A stretch of 64,000 nucleotides of DNA from Coriobacteriia bacterium (GCA_030537355.1 JAUNNF010000002.1:62001-126000); one strand, 5' to 3'; shown: positions 8,308 through 17,372, numbered from the stretch's first letter. Notes: generated from the sequence alone by a model not told the origin. Translations and numbers: made by a program.

Positions 8308-11300
8308 TATTTACCTCCTAAGCAGAAACATGGCGCAATACCTTCACCACTAGTATCATAATTATATGAATTTGGAGCACCCACCCTTATAAGCATTGAA
8401 TATGCCTCATTATCATAATAAACACTACGCTCCCATGTACAACTTTTCTCGCCAACATCTACTTGATTATTGGCCCAATGCATATGCAAAATACAATCAT
8501 TTCCTTTTGAACCATCTACGTTGTGTACTTGATACCATTTATATGTATGACCTTCAGTATTGTCTCCACTATTACCATACCAACTTCTATTATTGGTTAA
8601 GACTCCATTAGTATTCCATGCTTCTGAATATGAAATCGTAAACAACTTGTCATGTGTTGTTTGGATATTAGGTGCTTCACCTCTATCAGCTTGTGAATAT
8701 TTGTCAACATTAACAATATAATCTGTCAAGTTACATGCGCTCAATTTGTTAAAAACATCTCCATTGCGTTGTAACAAAGTTCTTAGGTTAGATTCTCCCC
8801 ACCATTTTCCTCCAAACACAGTTTTATAAGGAACACTATGAACAGTTTGGAAGGTAAGTCCTGCATGTCCTTTACCACTAGAGAGAGGATCATGTAAAAT
8901 ATCAAGAACTCTCAAGAATAAGTAATTGTTTCTTTCATCAGTGCCCTTAAAGAAACATTTATAGTCTTGGTTTGCTAATGATGTATTAAATACTCCTGGA
9001 AATCCTTCTCCAATTTCATTAGGTTGTTTGCCCATACTGTTTGAATACCATACGCAATCCGTTTTAATGTAATTATCAAACTCTTTATAAATAGCAGTGT
9101 CTTTAAGGTTTGCATCATTTTCATGATCATTGAGCCAATCTCCAACTTTGCTTAATTCCTCAATTGTATAAAGGTCTAATCCGTTAATTTTTACATCTAA
9201 GGTATTTTCACCTGCAACTAAAGCAGCTGTTGTTGTTTCATAAGCAGATATTCCAGGCTTTGAAGGAACTTTTACAACGATCTGTTCTCCAACTAATGTA
9301 TCGTCATTAAAATTGATTTCATAATTGCCATTATTCTGAGAGACTGTTGTTGCAAAAGCTTGATCTTCACCTTGTTTGTAAAAATATAGGGTTTCACCAC
9401 CATCTACAATATCTTTTGTAGTATCTCCGAGATTCTTTTGATAATTTACTGTTCCTTTTAAAATTGGAGATTGTTTGGCTTCGCCTTTAGCAATTGCTAC
9501 TATTTTTGTAGGCTCATTTGTAAGCGTAATATCATATTCTGATTTTATTTGTTGTGGTACATCATTAATTATAACTGACTCAAGGGTAGTACCTTGCTTA
9601 GCAGCTACCCTAAATTTGAAAGTAGATGCTGTTGTGTGCCTATCGCTTGTTATCTCTTTGTTGTTCTCATCAGTAAACGTAACATTTGTACCATTAAATG
9701 TGATATGTTTGGTTCCATCCATAGTTCCAACAGCAAATGCTGGTGCCATGCCTACACGTTGTGAATAACTATTATCATAAGAAAATGTGTTGCCTTGAGA
9801 ATTAATAGTAAAGTATTGAGGATTAGATGCCGAAAGCGGATATAAAGTTCTTCCCATTGCGACGCCTAATTGTGTTCCCATTGAGTCTCCACTATTAGCT
9901 TGACCTAAATCTGAAAGATCGTCAAAGTAACCTTTATTTTCATTTTTATCACGTGTTTTAAACCACTCGTACTGACTTCCTTCTTTATCGTTTTTTAACC
10001 ATTCAAAGTTATATAGTGGATTTTGATACTTGGTCATTTCAGTAATAGATAGAGGAAATAATTTATCTCCTGTTTTATCATAAGAAGTTTTGTTTTCGTT
10101 AACAGAAGTTTTTAAACTTCTTACAATTTGATTCTTAAGAGGTGTTGCAATTCTGCTAAAAATACGACCATTATCGCCACTTAAATCATTTCTAAGTGCA
10201 TTAAAGCCATGGTTCCAACACATAACTTTTGCATTTGGATCTTCTTGAAATGCATAATCGCGAGGCAAACTACGTACTGTTTGGAAAGTAAGACCAGCTT
10301 TTTTGCCAACTTCAGAACCGTCAGCATTTGCCATCATATCGTGATTAATACCAATTACTCGAAGATACATAAATTGACATTTATATTCATCTTCCTTAAC
10401 AATTTTTGCATTGTTTATTTCAAAATTACATTTGTAATCTTGATTACATAGGCTCGGATCTGCTTCGTCGAAGAAACCTTTTTTTGCATTTTCTGGCTGT
10501 TGATAATTGCTTTGACTAAACCAAACTTCATCGTTTGCAGCATAATTTTCGAATTCATTCTTCATTACTACATTGTTTGAAGAAATCATGTCAGCAGCTT
10601 TAGCAAGTTCTTCTGCAGAATAGTTATCTAAATGCGGTCCTTTAAGATTGACGCTTGATTCAATAGTATCTTGATTTAAAGTTATTTCTTTTTGACCAAA
10701 ATATCCAAATTCATTACAGTACACTTTAGCTTGTGTTCCTAATTGTGGTAAATGATTAAAAGTATACTTTCCATCTTTATCAGTGGTTGCTGTAAGAAAA
10801 GCTGGATAACCCTCATTATCAACATATTTAAGATATATAGTTAGTCCTTCTTTAATATCGCTTGGATCATGGCCTGTTGTCCCTTCTTTACTTTTTGAGA
10901 TTATACCTTCTGCTTTGGCAGACTCAACAACCTCTACATTAAAACGCACTTTTGCTTCTTTGTAATTTTTGCCCTCATCAACAATTACAGTTCCTGAAGT
11001 TGTTTTTGCATTAGCATTAGCATTTAAACTTACATCAAAATTTTGCGGACTTCCTTTTAAAGGATTAACGCTTATATTATTATCATCAAAAGTAATATGA
11101 ATATTATCTAAATTAGTTTGATCACCGTTATAAGTAAAATCTTTGACAACACTTGTACTTTCTTGGGTTAAAGAAAAATCATGAGTATACACATTTGCAT
11201 TAGCTTTTTCTATAGACCAATCAAAATTGCGAGTTTCTGTACCACCTATTTTCCACGCACAACCATAAGCTGGAGTTGCTTTTGCTATGTGATTACCAGC

Positions 11301-12182
11301 TTCTACTGAAGAATAAAATCTCATATCAACAGTATTATCACCCTCAACGCCGACCTGTTCCTCGCCGTTATAAATAAGACCTGTTAATGTTTTGGGCTCT
11401 TTTGCTTCTTGAAGTAAAGATACGTCTTCTAATGTAATATCTTTCTCTGTAATTTCAACATCCTTATACTTTCTTGATTTATCATTAGCATCGAATGTGA
11501 TTGTTCCCTTAGATCCAGGCAACAAATATAAACAATACTTTCCGTTTAAATCTGTTACTGCTATAGGGACATTTTCATTATCAAATAGTGCACTAGCTAT
11601 GTCAAAGCTTACTGTTGCACCAACTATTGGATTGCCATCGTTGTCAAATATTTGACCTTCTACTTTTGTATAGCGTTGTAAATCAAATTTAACGTTTACT
11701 GCTGTTTTTCCTACAAGCTCTTTACATGTTTCAAAACTTGCATCAGTACTATAAGAAATCTTATTATTGCTATTTGGATTAATATCTATTTGGCAATCTG
11801 TTTTATCTTTGACTTTTTGATCTGCAACATACCAATTGTCGTTTCCTTTGTAAGCTTTTTTTTCAAGTTCAATATTCTGAACCTGATATTTTTCATCAGT
11901 ATTGTTATTGATATATCCATCTTCAATGAAGACATTTTTGTTGTTCATGTCAACTGTAGCAATTACTTTTTCACTTGAAGACGGAACAGCAACAGCCACA
12001 CCTACATATGCAACAATAAAAACAGAGGTTAATACCGAAGCAGCAATTTTTTTCTTCTTTAAAACAAGTAAAGCTATTAAAGCTATCGCCAATAATCCAG
12101 CAAATAAAAAAAACAACATATCGCCAGTAATGGGGCTTGCCTCTTGACTTATAAAGTCAATAGCAGTATGAATTGATTCCAT
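8307..12182 (-). CDS. large surface protein with Cna-B/CarboxypepD_reg-like domains and two DUF6273-like modules
   Basis: Counting from the ATG at 12182 (GGAGT upstream) it is 1291 residues. Residues 16-21 read S-P-I-T-G-D, then a 20-residue hydrophobic run and KKKK, then a second membrane segment (46-66); the rest is hydrophilic and presumably outside. Carboxypeptidase-regulatory/Cna-B-like beta domains are seen near 170-260, 425-505 and 900-985 (for example GQIFDNDGNPIVGATV). Two related modules, about 520-815 and 1005-1291, share NQDYKC, YLRV/FLRV, HAGLTFQTV/KAGLTFQTV and a C-terminal GMAPAF/GIAPCF block, resembling DUF6273. Function is unknown; adhesion or glycan binding is possible. It is co-transcribed with the GH3 enzyme. 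Confidence 0.78.
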   Translation of the reverse strand: MESIHTAIDFISQEASPITGDMLFFLFAGLLAIALIALLVLKKKKIAASVLTSVFIVAYVGVAVAVPSSSEKVIATVDMNNKNVFIEDGYINNNTDEKYQVQNIELEKKAYKGNDNWYVADQKVKDKTDCQIDINPNSNNKISYSTDASFETCKELVGKTAVNVKFDLQRYTKVEGQIFDNDGNPIVGATVSFDIASALFDNENVPIAVTDLNGKYCLYLLPGSKGTITFDANDKSRKYKDVEITEKDITLEDVSLLQEAKEPKTLTGLIYNGEEQVGVEGDNTVDMRFYSSVEAGNHIAKATPAYGCAWKIGGTETRNFDWSIEKANANVYTHDFSLTQESTSVVKDFTYNGDQTNLDNIHITFDDNNISVNPLKGSPQNFDVSLNANANAKTTSGTVIVDEGKNYKEAKVRFNVEVVESAKAEGIISKSKEGTTGHDPSDIKEGLTIYLKYVDNEGYPAFLTATTDKDGKYTFNHLPQLGTQAKVYCNEFGYFGQKEITLNQDTIESSVNLKGPHLDNYSAEELAKAADMISSNNVVMKNEFENYAANDEVWFSQSNYQQPENAKKGFFDEADPSLCNQDYKCNFEINNAKIVKEDEYKCQFMYLRVIGINHDMMANADGSEVGKKAGLTFQTVRSLPRDYAFQEDPNAKVMCWNHGFNALRNDLSGDNGRIFSRIATPLKNQIVRSLKTSVNENKTSYDKTGDKLFPLSITEMTKYQNPLYNFEWLKNDKEGSQYEWFKTRDKNENKGYFDDLSDLGQANSGDSMGTQLGVAMGRTLYPLSASNPQYFTINSQGNTFSYDNSYSQRVGMAPAFAVGTMDGTKHITFNGTNVTFTDENNKEITSDRHTTASTFKFRVAAKQGTTLESVIINDVPQQIKSEYDITLTNEPTKIVAIAKGEAKQSPILKGTVNYQKNLGDTTKDIVDGGETLYFYKQGEDQAFATTVSQNNGNYEINFNDDTLVGEQIVVKVPSKPGISAYETTTAALVAGENTLDVKINGLDLYTIEELSKVGDWLNDHENDANLKDTAIYKEFDNYIKTDCVWYSNSMGKQPNEIGEGFPGVFNTSLANQDYKCFFKGTDERNNYLFLRVLDILHDPLSSGKGHAGLTFQTVHSVPYKTVFGGKWWGESNLRTLLQRNGDVFNKLSACNLTDYIVNVDKYSQADRGEAPNIQTTHDKLFTISYSEAWNTNGVLTNNRSWYGNSGDNTEGHTYKWYQVHNVDGSKGNDCILHMHWANNQVDVGEKSCTWERSVYYDNEAYSMLIRVGAPNSYNYDTSGEGIAPCFCLGGK

Positions 12183-12260
12183 AATTACTCCAATTGATAG
12201 ATAATGAAGATTATTATACATTAAAAAGTGCTAAAATTGCGCGTAACTAAAGGAGTAAAA
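12183..12260. promoter_or_regulatory. divergent promoter: surface protein/GH3 operon and GMP synthase
   Basis: Minus strand: TATAAT within AATGTATAATAATC, about 30 bp upstream of the surface-protein ATG. Plus strand: a TAAAAT -10 candidate near 12231, about 30 bp before the guaA ATG. Both genes have clear ribosome sites (GGAGT and AAGGAGT). No terminator or operator is seen here. Confidence 0.5.
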
Positions 12261-13226
12261 ATGAGACCAGAAACCACGCAAAGAATCACAAATCATGAAC
12301 TCGCAAATAATTTTATTGACGAACAAGTTAAAGAAATCCAATCTCAAGTAAAAGATGGACGTGTCTTGCTTGCTCTTTCAGGTGGAGTAGATAGTTCTGT
12401 TGTAGCAGCTCTACTAATTAAAGCAATTGGAAAACAGCTCATTTGTGTTCATGTTAACCATGGTCTAATGCGCAAAGGCGAAAGCGAAGAAGTTCTCAAA
12501 GTTTTCAAAGATGAGCTTGACGCCAACCTCGTTTATGTTGATGCAACCGATAGATTTCTAAACAAGCTTGAAGACGTTGCAGAACCAGAAACAAAACGTA
12601 AAATCATTGGTGCTGAATTCATTAGAGTTTTTGAGGAAGAAGCACGCAAAGCAAATAACAAAGGTGAAATTAGCTTCCTCGCCCAAGGTACAATTTATCC
12701 AGACATCCTAGAATCTGACGGAGTCAAAGCTCATCATAATGTTGGAGGCCTCCCTGATGACTTACAATTTGAGTTGGTTGAGCCTGTAAAATTCTTATAC
12801 AAAGATGAGGTAAGAGTTGTAGGCAAAGCTCTAGGCCTACCAGAATCTATGGTAGAACGTCAACCATTCCCAGGCCCGGGATTAGGCGTCAGATGCTTAG
12901 GCGCAATCACAAGAGATAGATTAGAAGCACTTCGTGAAGCAGATGCAATCCTTCGTCAAGAATTAGACGGCCAGGATATTTGGCAATACTTTATTAGCAT
13001 TCCTGACTTCAAAGCAACTGGTGTCAAGGATGGTAAACGTGCTTACGAATGGGTAGCGATTATACGCTGTGTCAACACAACAGATGCTATGGAAGTAACT
13101 GTACCTCGGCTTGAATGGGAAAAGCTTGAAAAAATCACTATTAGAATATTAAAAGAGGTTCCAGGAATTTGTCGCGTTTGCTACGACATGAGCCCAAAAC
13201 CTCCTGCAACTATTGAGTGGGAATAA
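12261..13226 (+). CDS. guaA: GMP synthase, ATP-pyrophosphatase and dimerisation subunit only
   Basis: A 321-residue protein that matches the C-terminal two thirds of GuaA. The PP-loop SGGVDSS is at residues 40-46; HVNHGLMRKGE, AHHNVGGLPDD, PFPGPGLGVR and the C-terminal S-P-K-P-P-A-T-I-E-W-E are diagnostic. It adenylates XMP and aminates it to GMP. The N-terminal glutamine amidotransferase domain (about 190 residues in ordinary GuaA) is absent and no glutaminase gene is nearby. The start is the ATG at 12261 with AAGGAGT upstream; codons upstream of it do not encode an amidotransferase. The layout resembles the archaeal split enzyme (GuaAb), so it needs a separate glutaminase or free ammonia. 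Confidence 0.93.
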   Translation: MRPETTQRITNHELANNFIDEQVKEIQSQVKDGRVLLALSGGVDSSVVAALLIKAIGKQLICVHVNHGLMRKGESEEVLKVFKDELDANLVYVDATDRFLNKLEDVAEPETKRKIIGAEFIRVFEEEARKANNKGEISFLAQGTIYPDILESDGVKAHHNVGGLPDDLQFELVEPVKFLYKDEVRVVGKALGLPESMVERQPFPGPGLGVRCLGAITRDRLEALREADAILRQELDGQDIWQYFISIPDFKATGVKDGKRAYEWVAIIRCVNTTDAMEVTVPRLEWEKLEKITIRILKEVPGICRVCYDMSPKPPATIEWE

Positions 13227-13227
13227 A

Positions 13228-13590
13228 TTAATCTATAATTTCGATTTTAGTACCAACTTCAATTTTTGGAGCTGGCTTATCTTCTAGGTGAATTGTTCCT
13301 GGCATGCCATCTTCAGTTTTTCCAGTAAATTTAAAACAACAATGACCAATTGATTGAAGAGTATTTTGAGCTTCACTACCTACTAATGTAATTTCATATT
13401 CTTGATCGTCAAAAACAACTTTCATTCCTGGTTCAATTGTTCCTTCGATTGTTCCACCGGAAATATTAAAACAATAATTTTTAAGTTCTGCAGGAGTATA
13501 GCTTCCAAAAAGGATAACCATCTTCTTGTCCAAACTTCTTTGAGCTTCAGGACCCATTTTTGTAACTTCTGTCGAAAATAATTTACTCAT
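13228..13590 (-). CDS. orphan PTS glucitol/sorbitol-type EIIA protein lacking the phospho-histidine
   Basis: A 120-residue protein that aligns along its whole length with SrlB/GutA-type EIIA: VTKMGPEAQ at the N-terminus, ELKNYCFN near 35-42, VGSEAQNTLQSIGH near 75 and PGTIHLEDKP near 100. In E. coli SrlB the motif after Y-C-F contains the phosphorylated histidine (residue 43, from memory); here it is Y-C-F-N-I-S-G-G, with Ile at that position and no histidine nearby. The only histidines are in IGHCC and TIHLE. No EIIB/EIIC genes are present. It is probably a non-phosphorylatable regulator or binding protein. Start ATG has GGGGAGAAG upstream. Confidence 0.85.
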   Translation of the reverse strand: MSKLFSTEVTKMGPEAQRSLDKKMVILFGSYTPAELKNYCFNISGGTIEGTIEPGMKVVFDDQEYEITLVGSEAQNTLQSIGHCCFKFTGKTEDGMPGTIHLEDKPAPKIEVGTKIEIID

Positions 13591-13636
13591 AACTTCTCCC
13601 CGATCTTTTTCGAACCTCTGTTATTATATAGGTTTA

Positions 13637-14503
13637 ATGAATGAAAAACAATACATATTTTTGGATGTAGATGGAACACTTGTAACACCACAGGGAGAAT
13701 TCCCAAAGTCCGCTCAAAAAGCATTAAAAACTGCTCAAGAAAATGGTCACGAAATATTCGTGTGCACAGGTAGAGTTAAATCTAAAATTCATAAAGAATT
13801 ACAAGACTTTGGCTTTGATGGTTTTGTTGCAGCTACTGGCGAGTATGCTGATTATCATAACAAAATTGTAAATAAACAAACTTTTAGTGTTGAGGTTTCT
13901 AACAAGATTTTTAACATGTTTAAAAAGCTTAATACTCCTTTTATGATAGAAACAGAAAATGATGTAGTCTTCCCTAGTTGGACACTTACTAAATTTGCGC
14001 AATGCTATTTAGGTTATGAACCAATTAACAAAACTCTAGATGATTTAGTAGAGATGAATGTACCGTTTTTGCCTTCATTAATGCCTATTACTGTCGATGA
14101 TGAAACCGAAAAATATTCAAAAAAATATAAAGATATTTTTAATATAAATTATGTGCAATGTACAACCTCTATCGATAAAGTTCGTAAACTCTTACCTAAA
14201 GAAGCGCGTGTAGAAAAAGCTAGTTTTAAATCAACAGATCCATATTCAGGTGAAATAACCTTGAAAGACTGCTATAAAGCTAGGGGCATAAAACAAGTCC
14301 TGGATTTTGTTGGAGCTAGTCAAAAACAATGCATTGTTGTTGGCGACGGCCCGAATGATAAAGACATGATGGAATTTGGTCACATTAGTATTGCTATGGG
14401 AAATGCAATTCCAGAACTAAAAAAACTTGCTACTTATGTTACAACAGATATTTTAGACGATGGAATTTACAACGCATTCAAACACTATAAATTAATACAG
14501 TGA
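13637..14503 (+). CDS. Cof-type HAD-IIB sugar-phosphate phosphatase family protein
   Basis: A 288-residue haloacid-dehalogenase hydrolase. Motif I is FLDVDGTLV (residues 7-15, two catalytic aspartates), motif II VCTGR near 43, motif IV VVGDGPNDKDM near 237 followed by SIAMGNA. The insertion between motifs II and III is the C2B cap of the Cof family. These enzymes dephosphorylate sugar phosphates or similar small molecules; the substrate cannot be told. There is no ribosome site; a TATATA -10 candidate at 13625-13630 ends 6 bp before the ATG, so the mRNA is probably leaderless. It overlaps the converging YhaN-like gene by 19 bp. Confidence 0.85.
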   Translation: MNEKQYIFLDVDGTLVTPQGEFPKSAQKALKTAQENGHEIFVCTGRVKSKIHKELQDFGFDGFVAATGEYADYHNKIVNKQTFSVEVSNKIFNMFKKLNTPFMIETENDVVFPSWTLTKFAQCYLGYEPINKTLDDLVEMNVPFLPSLMPITVDDETEKYSKKYKDIFNINYVQCTTSIDKVRKLLPKEARVEKASFKSTDPYSGEITLKDCYKARGIKQVLDFVGASQKQCIVVGDGPNDKDMMEFGHISIAMGNAIPELKKLATYVTTDILDDGIYNAFKHYKLIQ

Positions 14504-16023
14504 ACTCGTCTTGCTGCTCGAACTATTTCTTTATGACAAGTAAACATTATTACCTGCTTGTATTTTGAAAGTTCAGTTAATGCTTTAATAGCACCTCGCC
14601 TGCGCTCTTCGTCAAAATTAACTAATATATCGTCACACAATACAGGAATATTTGTACCCTGACTCTCTGGACGCACAAGTACAGCAATACGGAGTGCAAG
14701 ATATAATTGTTGGCGAGTAGACAGCGACAAGTAATCAGGCGTTAATGTGTCCTTGCCTGAAACATATATTTGATTATCCTCAACAAAAACTTTATTCCAT
14801 TTTCCATTTGTCATAATTTCAAAATATTTTGAAACATCAACATAAAATTGAGGTTGACTATTTTGCTTCCAAGATTCAATAGCTTCTTCAAGAATTGCTT
14901 TTTTAGTTTGAGCAACATCAAGTTTTTTATTACTGTCCTGAAGTTTTTCAATATATCTTTGTTTTTCTACTTCATATTGTTTTAGTTGAAGTGGAGTTTG
15001 TTGTTTAGCTTCTATAGATACAATCTGTCTATTAATTTCATTGAGTTTTTTAACGTTGTCATTAAATAAAGTTGTTTTTTTGTCAATAGCTTTTTGTATT
15101 TCTTTTGTCGTTTTAAATTGACTTTCATCCATAAAACTTTGAAGTTTTTTATTTTTTCTTATTGTTTTAATTGTAAGAATCAATAAAATAACAATACCAA
15201 CTAGGTCTAAAACAATACCCAAGTAAATCAAATATTTATATTCATCAAACAAGTAACCAGTCCATAAACCAATTAACCCTAACACCAAAAGAATAAATCC
15301 GATTACAGTAATAACTTTGGTAACTTTTTTATTTTTAGCTTGGTCTTCAATAACCTTTCCCTGTCCACATAAATCTTGCAAACGAGAAATTTCTTTTTGT
15401 AAAGCTGGATTTTCATTATTAACTTTATTCTGCTCTTCCTGCAATTGTGGAAGAATGGAAGTATCGGTTTCAATTTCATCAATCTTTTGTTGTTCCATTG
15501 CAATAAGTTCGTCAAAATCATTAATATTACTTTTTGTTTCTTTTATTTCTTTATTACATTGTTTGATTTCTTTTTCTGTAAGATCTAGTGCATCCGCAGG
15601 GCTTATTTTTGTTCCTGTTTCCGCTGTCAAAAATTTTGCACTTATTTCGTTATCTAAATCCCAAAGCTTATCTGAATTTAAACAATAAAGCGTATCAAAA
15701 TTATCAGTATCAGGTAATACAAAGTTATCTTTATTTCCGATAACTTCATAATCGTTATCGCTGCGCTTTACAATTACTGAGTCTTCTCCTCCAAAAGTAA
15801 GAATTCCACTTCTTGGATTGTTTGAATAAATATTTGGGTTTTTAATGGATTTTCTTTTCGTCCATCCTGTTAAAGCTCCTTTAATAAAATTAACAATTGA
15901 AGTTTTACCAGCTTCATTTTGACCATAGACAATATTAAAATCTGGTACAAACTCTCCAACAGACTTGTCTCTTAAAGAGCCAAAGGAATCAATATGAATG
16001 TTTTTCAAAAATAACTTATTCAT
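14485..16023 (-). CDS. SbcC/YhaN-like ATPase with membrane hairpin, short form
   Basis: A 512-residue RecN/SbcC-type ATPase. Walker A is GQNEAGKTS (residues 34-42); the signature region LSLSTRQQLYLALR near 431 and Walker B VLCDDILVNFD near 461 close the split ATPase head. Between them are coiled-coil stretches and two hydrophobic helices (about 230-290) forming a membrane hairpin, as in B. subtilis YhaN, which however is about twice as long. It overlaps the YhaO-like gene by 8 bp (GGGGAT ribosome site), so the two are coupled and likely form a nuclease-ATPase complex in DNA repair. The membrane hairpin suggests action at the envelope, by analogy. Confidence 0.85.
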   Translation of the reverse strand: MNKLFLKNIHIDSFGSLRDKSVGEFVPDFNIVYGQNEAGKTSIVNFIKGALTGWTKRKSIKNPNIYSNNPRSGILTFGGEDSVIVKRSDNDYEVIGNKDNFVLPDTDNFDTLYCLNSDKLWDLDNEISAKFLTAETGTKISPADALDLTEKEIKQCNKEIKETKSNINDFDELIAMEQQKIDEIETDTSILPQLQEEQNKVNNENPALQKEISRLQDLCGQGKVIEDQAKNKKVTKVITVIGFILLVLGLIGLWTGYLFDEYKYLIYLGIVLDLVGIVILLILTIKTIRKNKKLQSFMDESQFKTTKEIQKAIDKKTTLFNDNVKKLNEINRQIVSIEAKQQTPLQLKQYEVEKQRYIEKLQDSNKKLDVAQTKKAILEEAIESWKQNSQPQFYVDVSKYFEIMTNGKWNKVFVEDNQIYVSGKDTLTPDYLSLSTRQQLYLALRIAVLVRPESQGTNIPVLCDDILVNFDEERRRGAIKALTELSKYKQVIMFTCHKEIVRAARRVHCINL

Positions 16024-17047
16024 TTATCCCCAATATATCCAAAACTGCTAATTTAGTTTTTTTGTCACCTACTTCTGTATTTAAAACATAAGAAGGGAAT
16101 AGTCCCTCTTCCTTTAATGCTTCTAAATTGTAGTCATTTGTTGTCTCGTCTGTAATTTTTTGACAATTTGTTAACTGATTTTGAATAAAAGTAAGATTTT
16201 TTACGTTAAACTCATTATGCAATTTTGTTTTACCAGTTAAAGTAATTCTTGTATAGTAATTTAAAGTTTTACTTCTACACAAATTAAGCACATCATCAAG
16301 ATTGTCACAATCTGAAACATCAATATCCAGTTTTAACCATTTAACTTTTGCTGTAGGAATAAACTCAACATCACATTTACCTTTAGTAAGCTCAACATAA
16401 TTAACCCCATTAGTTGAACTTGAATTTATATGTAAACCTTGTGTACAACCTGAATAAGCAATTGTATTGTTTAGCTTAAAAGTTTCTCTTTTATGAATAT
16501 GACCCAAAGCCCAATAATCAAATTCAAGCACGTCGAGTTCTTCTTTCTTAACTGGCATAATTGTTTCGTCAATATCAAGTCCTGTATGTAGGACACCAAT
16601 ACTTAAATCTTGTTTATTGAGTTTGGCAAATTGATTTAAATAATATTTATTTTGAGGATAGCTTATACCAGCAATAGTACAAGACCCTACATCAAATTTA
16701 GCAACCATATCTTGTGGAAACAAATGAAGATGCTCTGGTAATGGACCATATGTTTTTGTTCTCTTCCATGATTCAAAAGGATCGTGGTTGCCAGCACACA
16801 AAAAAACAGGAACATCTAATTTGTTTATTTCATGAATAAAAAATTTATAGTCTTCATAAGGGATTTCTTTTCTGTCAAACACATCTCCGCTTATTATAAA
16901 AAAATCAACTTTACGTTTAATTGCTTCTTTAATGGCATTGTCAAAAGCTTTATTAGCAGCGTCAATAAGTGGATCATTAGGATCTACTCCTAAAAGCGGT
17001 GCCCCTAAATGCAAATCTGCTGCATGTATAAATTTTACTTTTTCCAT
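16016..17047 (-). CDS. SbcD/YhaO-like DNA repair metallophosphoesterase
   Basis: A 343-residue calcineurin-like phosphoesterase. The metal-binding motifs are HAADLHLG (near 6), SGDVFDRK (near 47), CAGNHDPF (near 82), GVLHTGLD (near 147) and GHIHKRE (near 183), as in the Mre11/SbcD/YhaO nucleases. It pairs with the downstream ATPase gene. I take the ATG at 17047 (MEKVKFIHAADL); a perfect TATAAT ends 7 bp before it on the minus strand and there is no Shine-Dalgarno, so translation is probably leaderless. The longer frame starting at 17074 would be upstream of the predicted transcription start. Confidence 0.87.
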   Translation of the reverse strand: MEKVKFIHAADLHLGAPLLGVDPNDPLIDAANKAFDNAIKEAIKRKVDFFIISGDVFDRKEIPYEDYKFFIHEINKLDVPVFLCAGNHDPFESWKRTKTYGPLPEHLHLFPQDMVAKFDVGSCTIAGISYPQNKYYLNQFAKLNKQDLSIGVLHTGLDIDETIMPVKKEELDVLEFDYWALGHIHKRETFKLNNTIAYSGCTQGLHINSSSTNGVNYVELTKGKCDVEFIPTAKVKWLKLDIDVSDCDNLDDVLNLCRSKTLNYYTRITLTGKTKLHNEFNVKNLTFIQNQLTNCQKITDETTNDYNLEALKEEGLFPSYVLNTEVGDKKTKLAVLDILGINE

Positions 17048-17054
17048 CAAACTT

Positions 17055-17060
17055 ATTATA
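17055..17060 (-). promoter_or_regulatory. -10 box of the YhaO-YhaN-like operon (leaderless)
   Basis: TATAAT on the minus strand, separated by 7 bp from the ATG at 17047. This spacing puts the transcription start at or next to the start codon. The -35 region is weak. Confidence 0.6.
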
Positions 17061-17147
17061 TAAAAAAGTAGCAAAATTCTACTTGTTATTAAATTTTTAG
17101 ATAATAGATTATTTTTTACTTTTTTTGAAAAATATTTCTTTATTTAT

Positions 17148-17344
17148 ACCCTAAACTTAAAAAATTTAGAAAAAATGTTAAGTTATGTTGTAAAAATTCC
17201 TTAAAAACTTAATTACAAAAACAAAACTTATATAAAATACCTGTTCAGAAAAAAAGAACTTTTAAATTGTTACTTTAAAAGTTAATATTTATTGATTTTT
17301 TACAACATAACTAGAAGTTTTTTATTAAATTTTCAATTTAGGGT
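17148..17344. repeat. 197-bp imperfect inverted repeat between recF and the YhaO-like gene
   Basis: The ends are ACCCTAAA (17148-17155) and its complement TTTAGGGT (17337-17344). Farther in, a perfect 16-bp pair AGTTATGTTGTAAAAA (17181-17196) and its complement (17297-17312) are joined to the ends by similar A/T-rich sequence, giving arms of about 50 bp. Near the centre is another hairpin, AACTTTTAAA (17257-17266) / TTTAAAAGTT (17274-17283) with a 7-bp loop. The layout looks like a miniature inverted-repeat element; no open frame lies inside. The whole recF-yhaO gap (17048-17372) otherwise contains only A/T-rich sequence and the promoter. Confidence 0.65.
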
Positions 17345-17372
17345 CATAACAATATAAAAAATTAAACAATAT

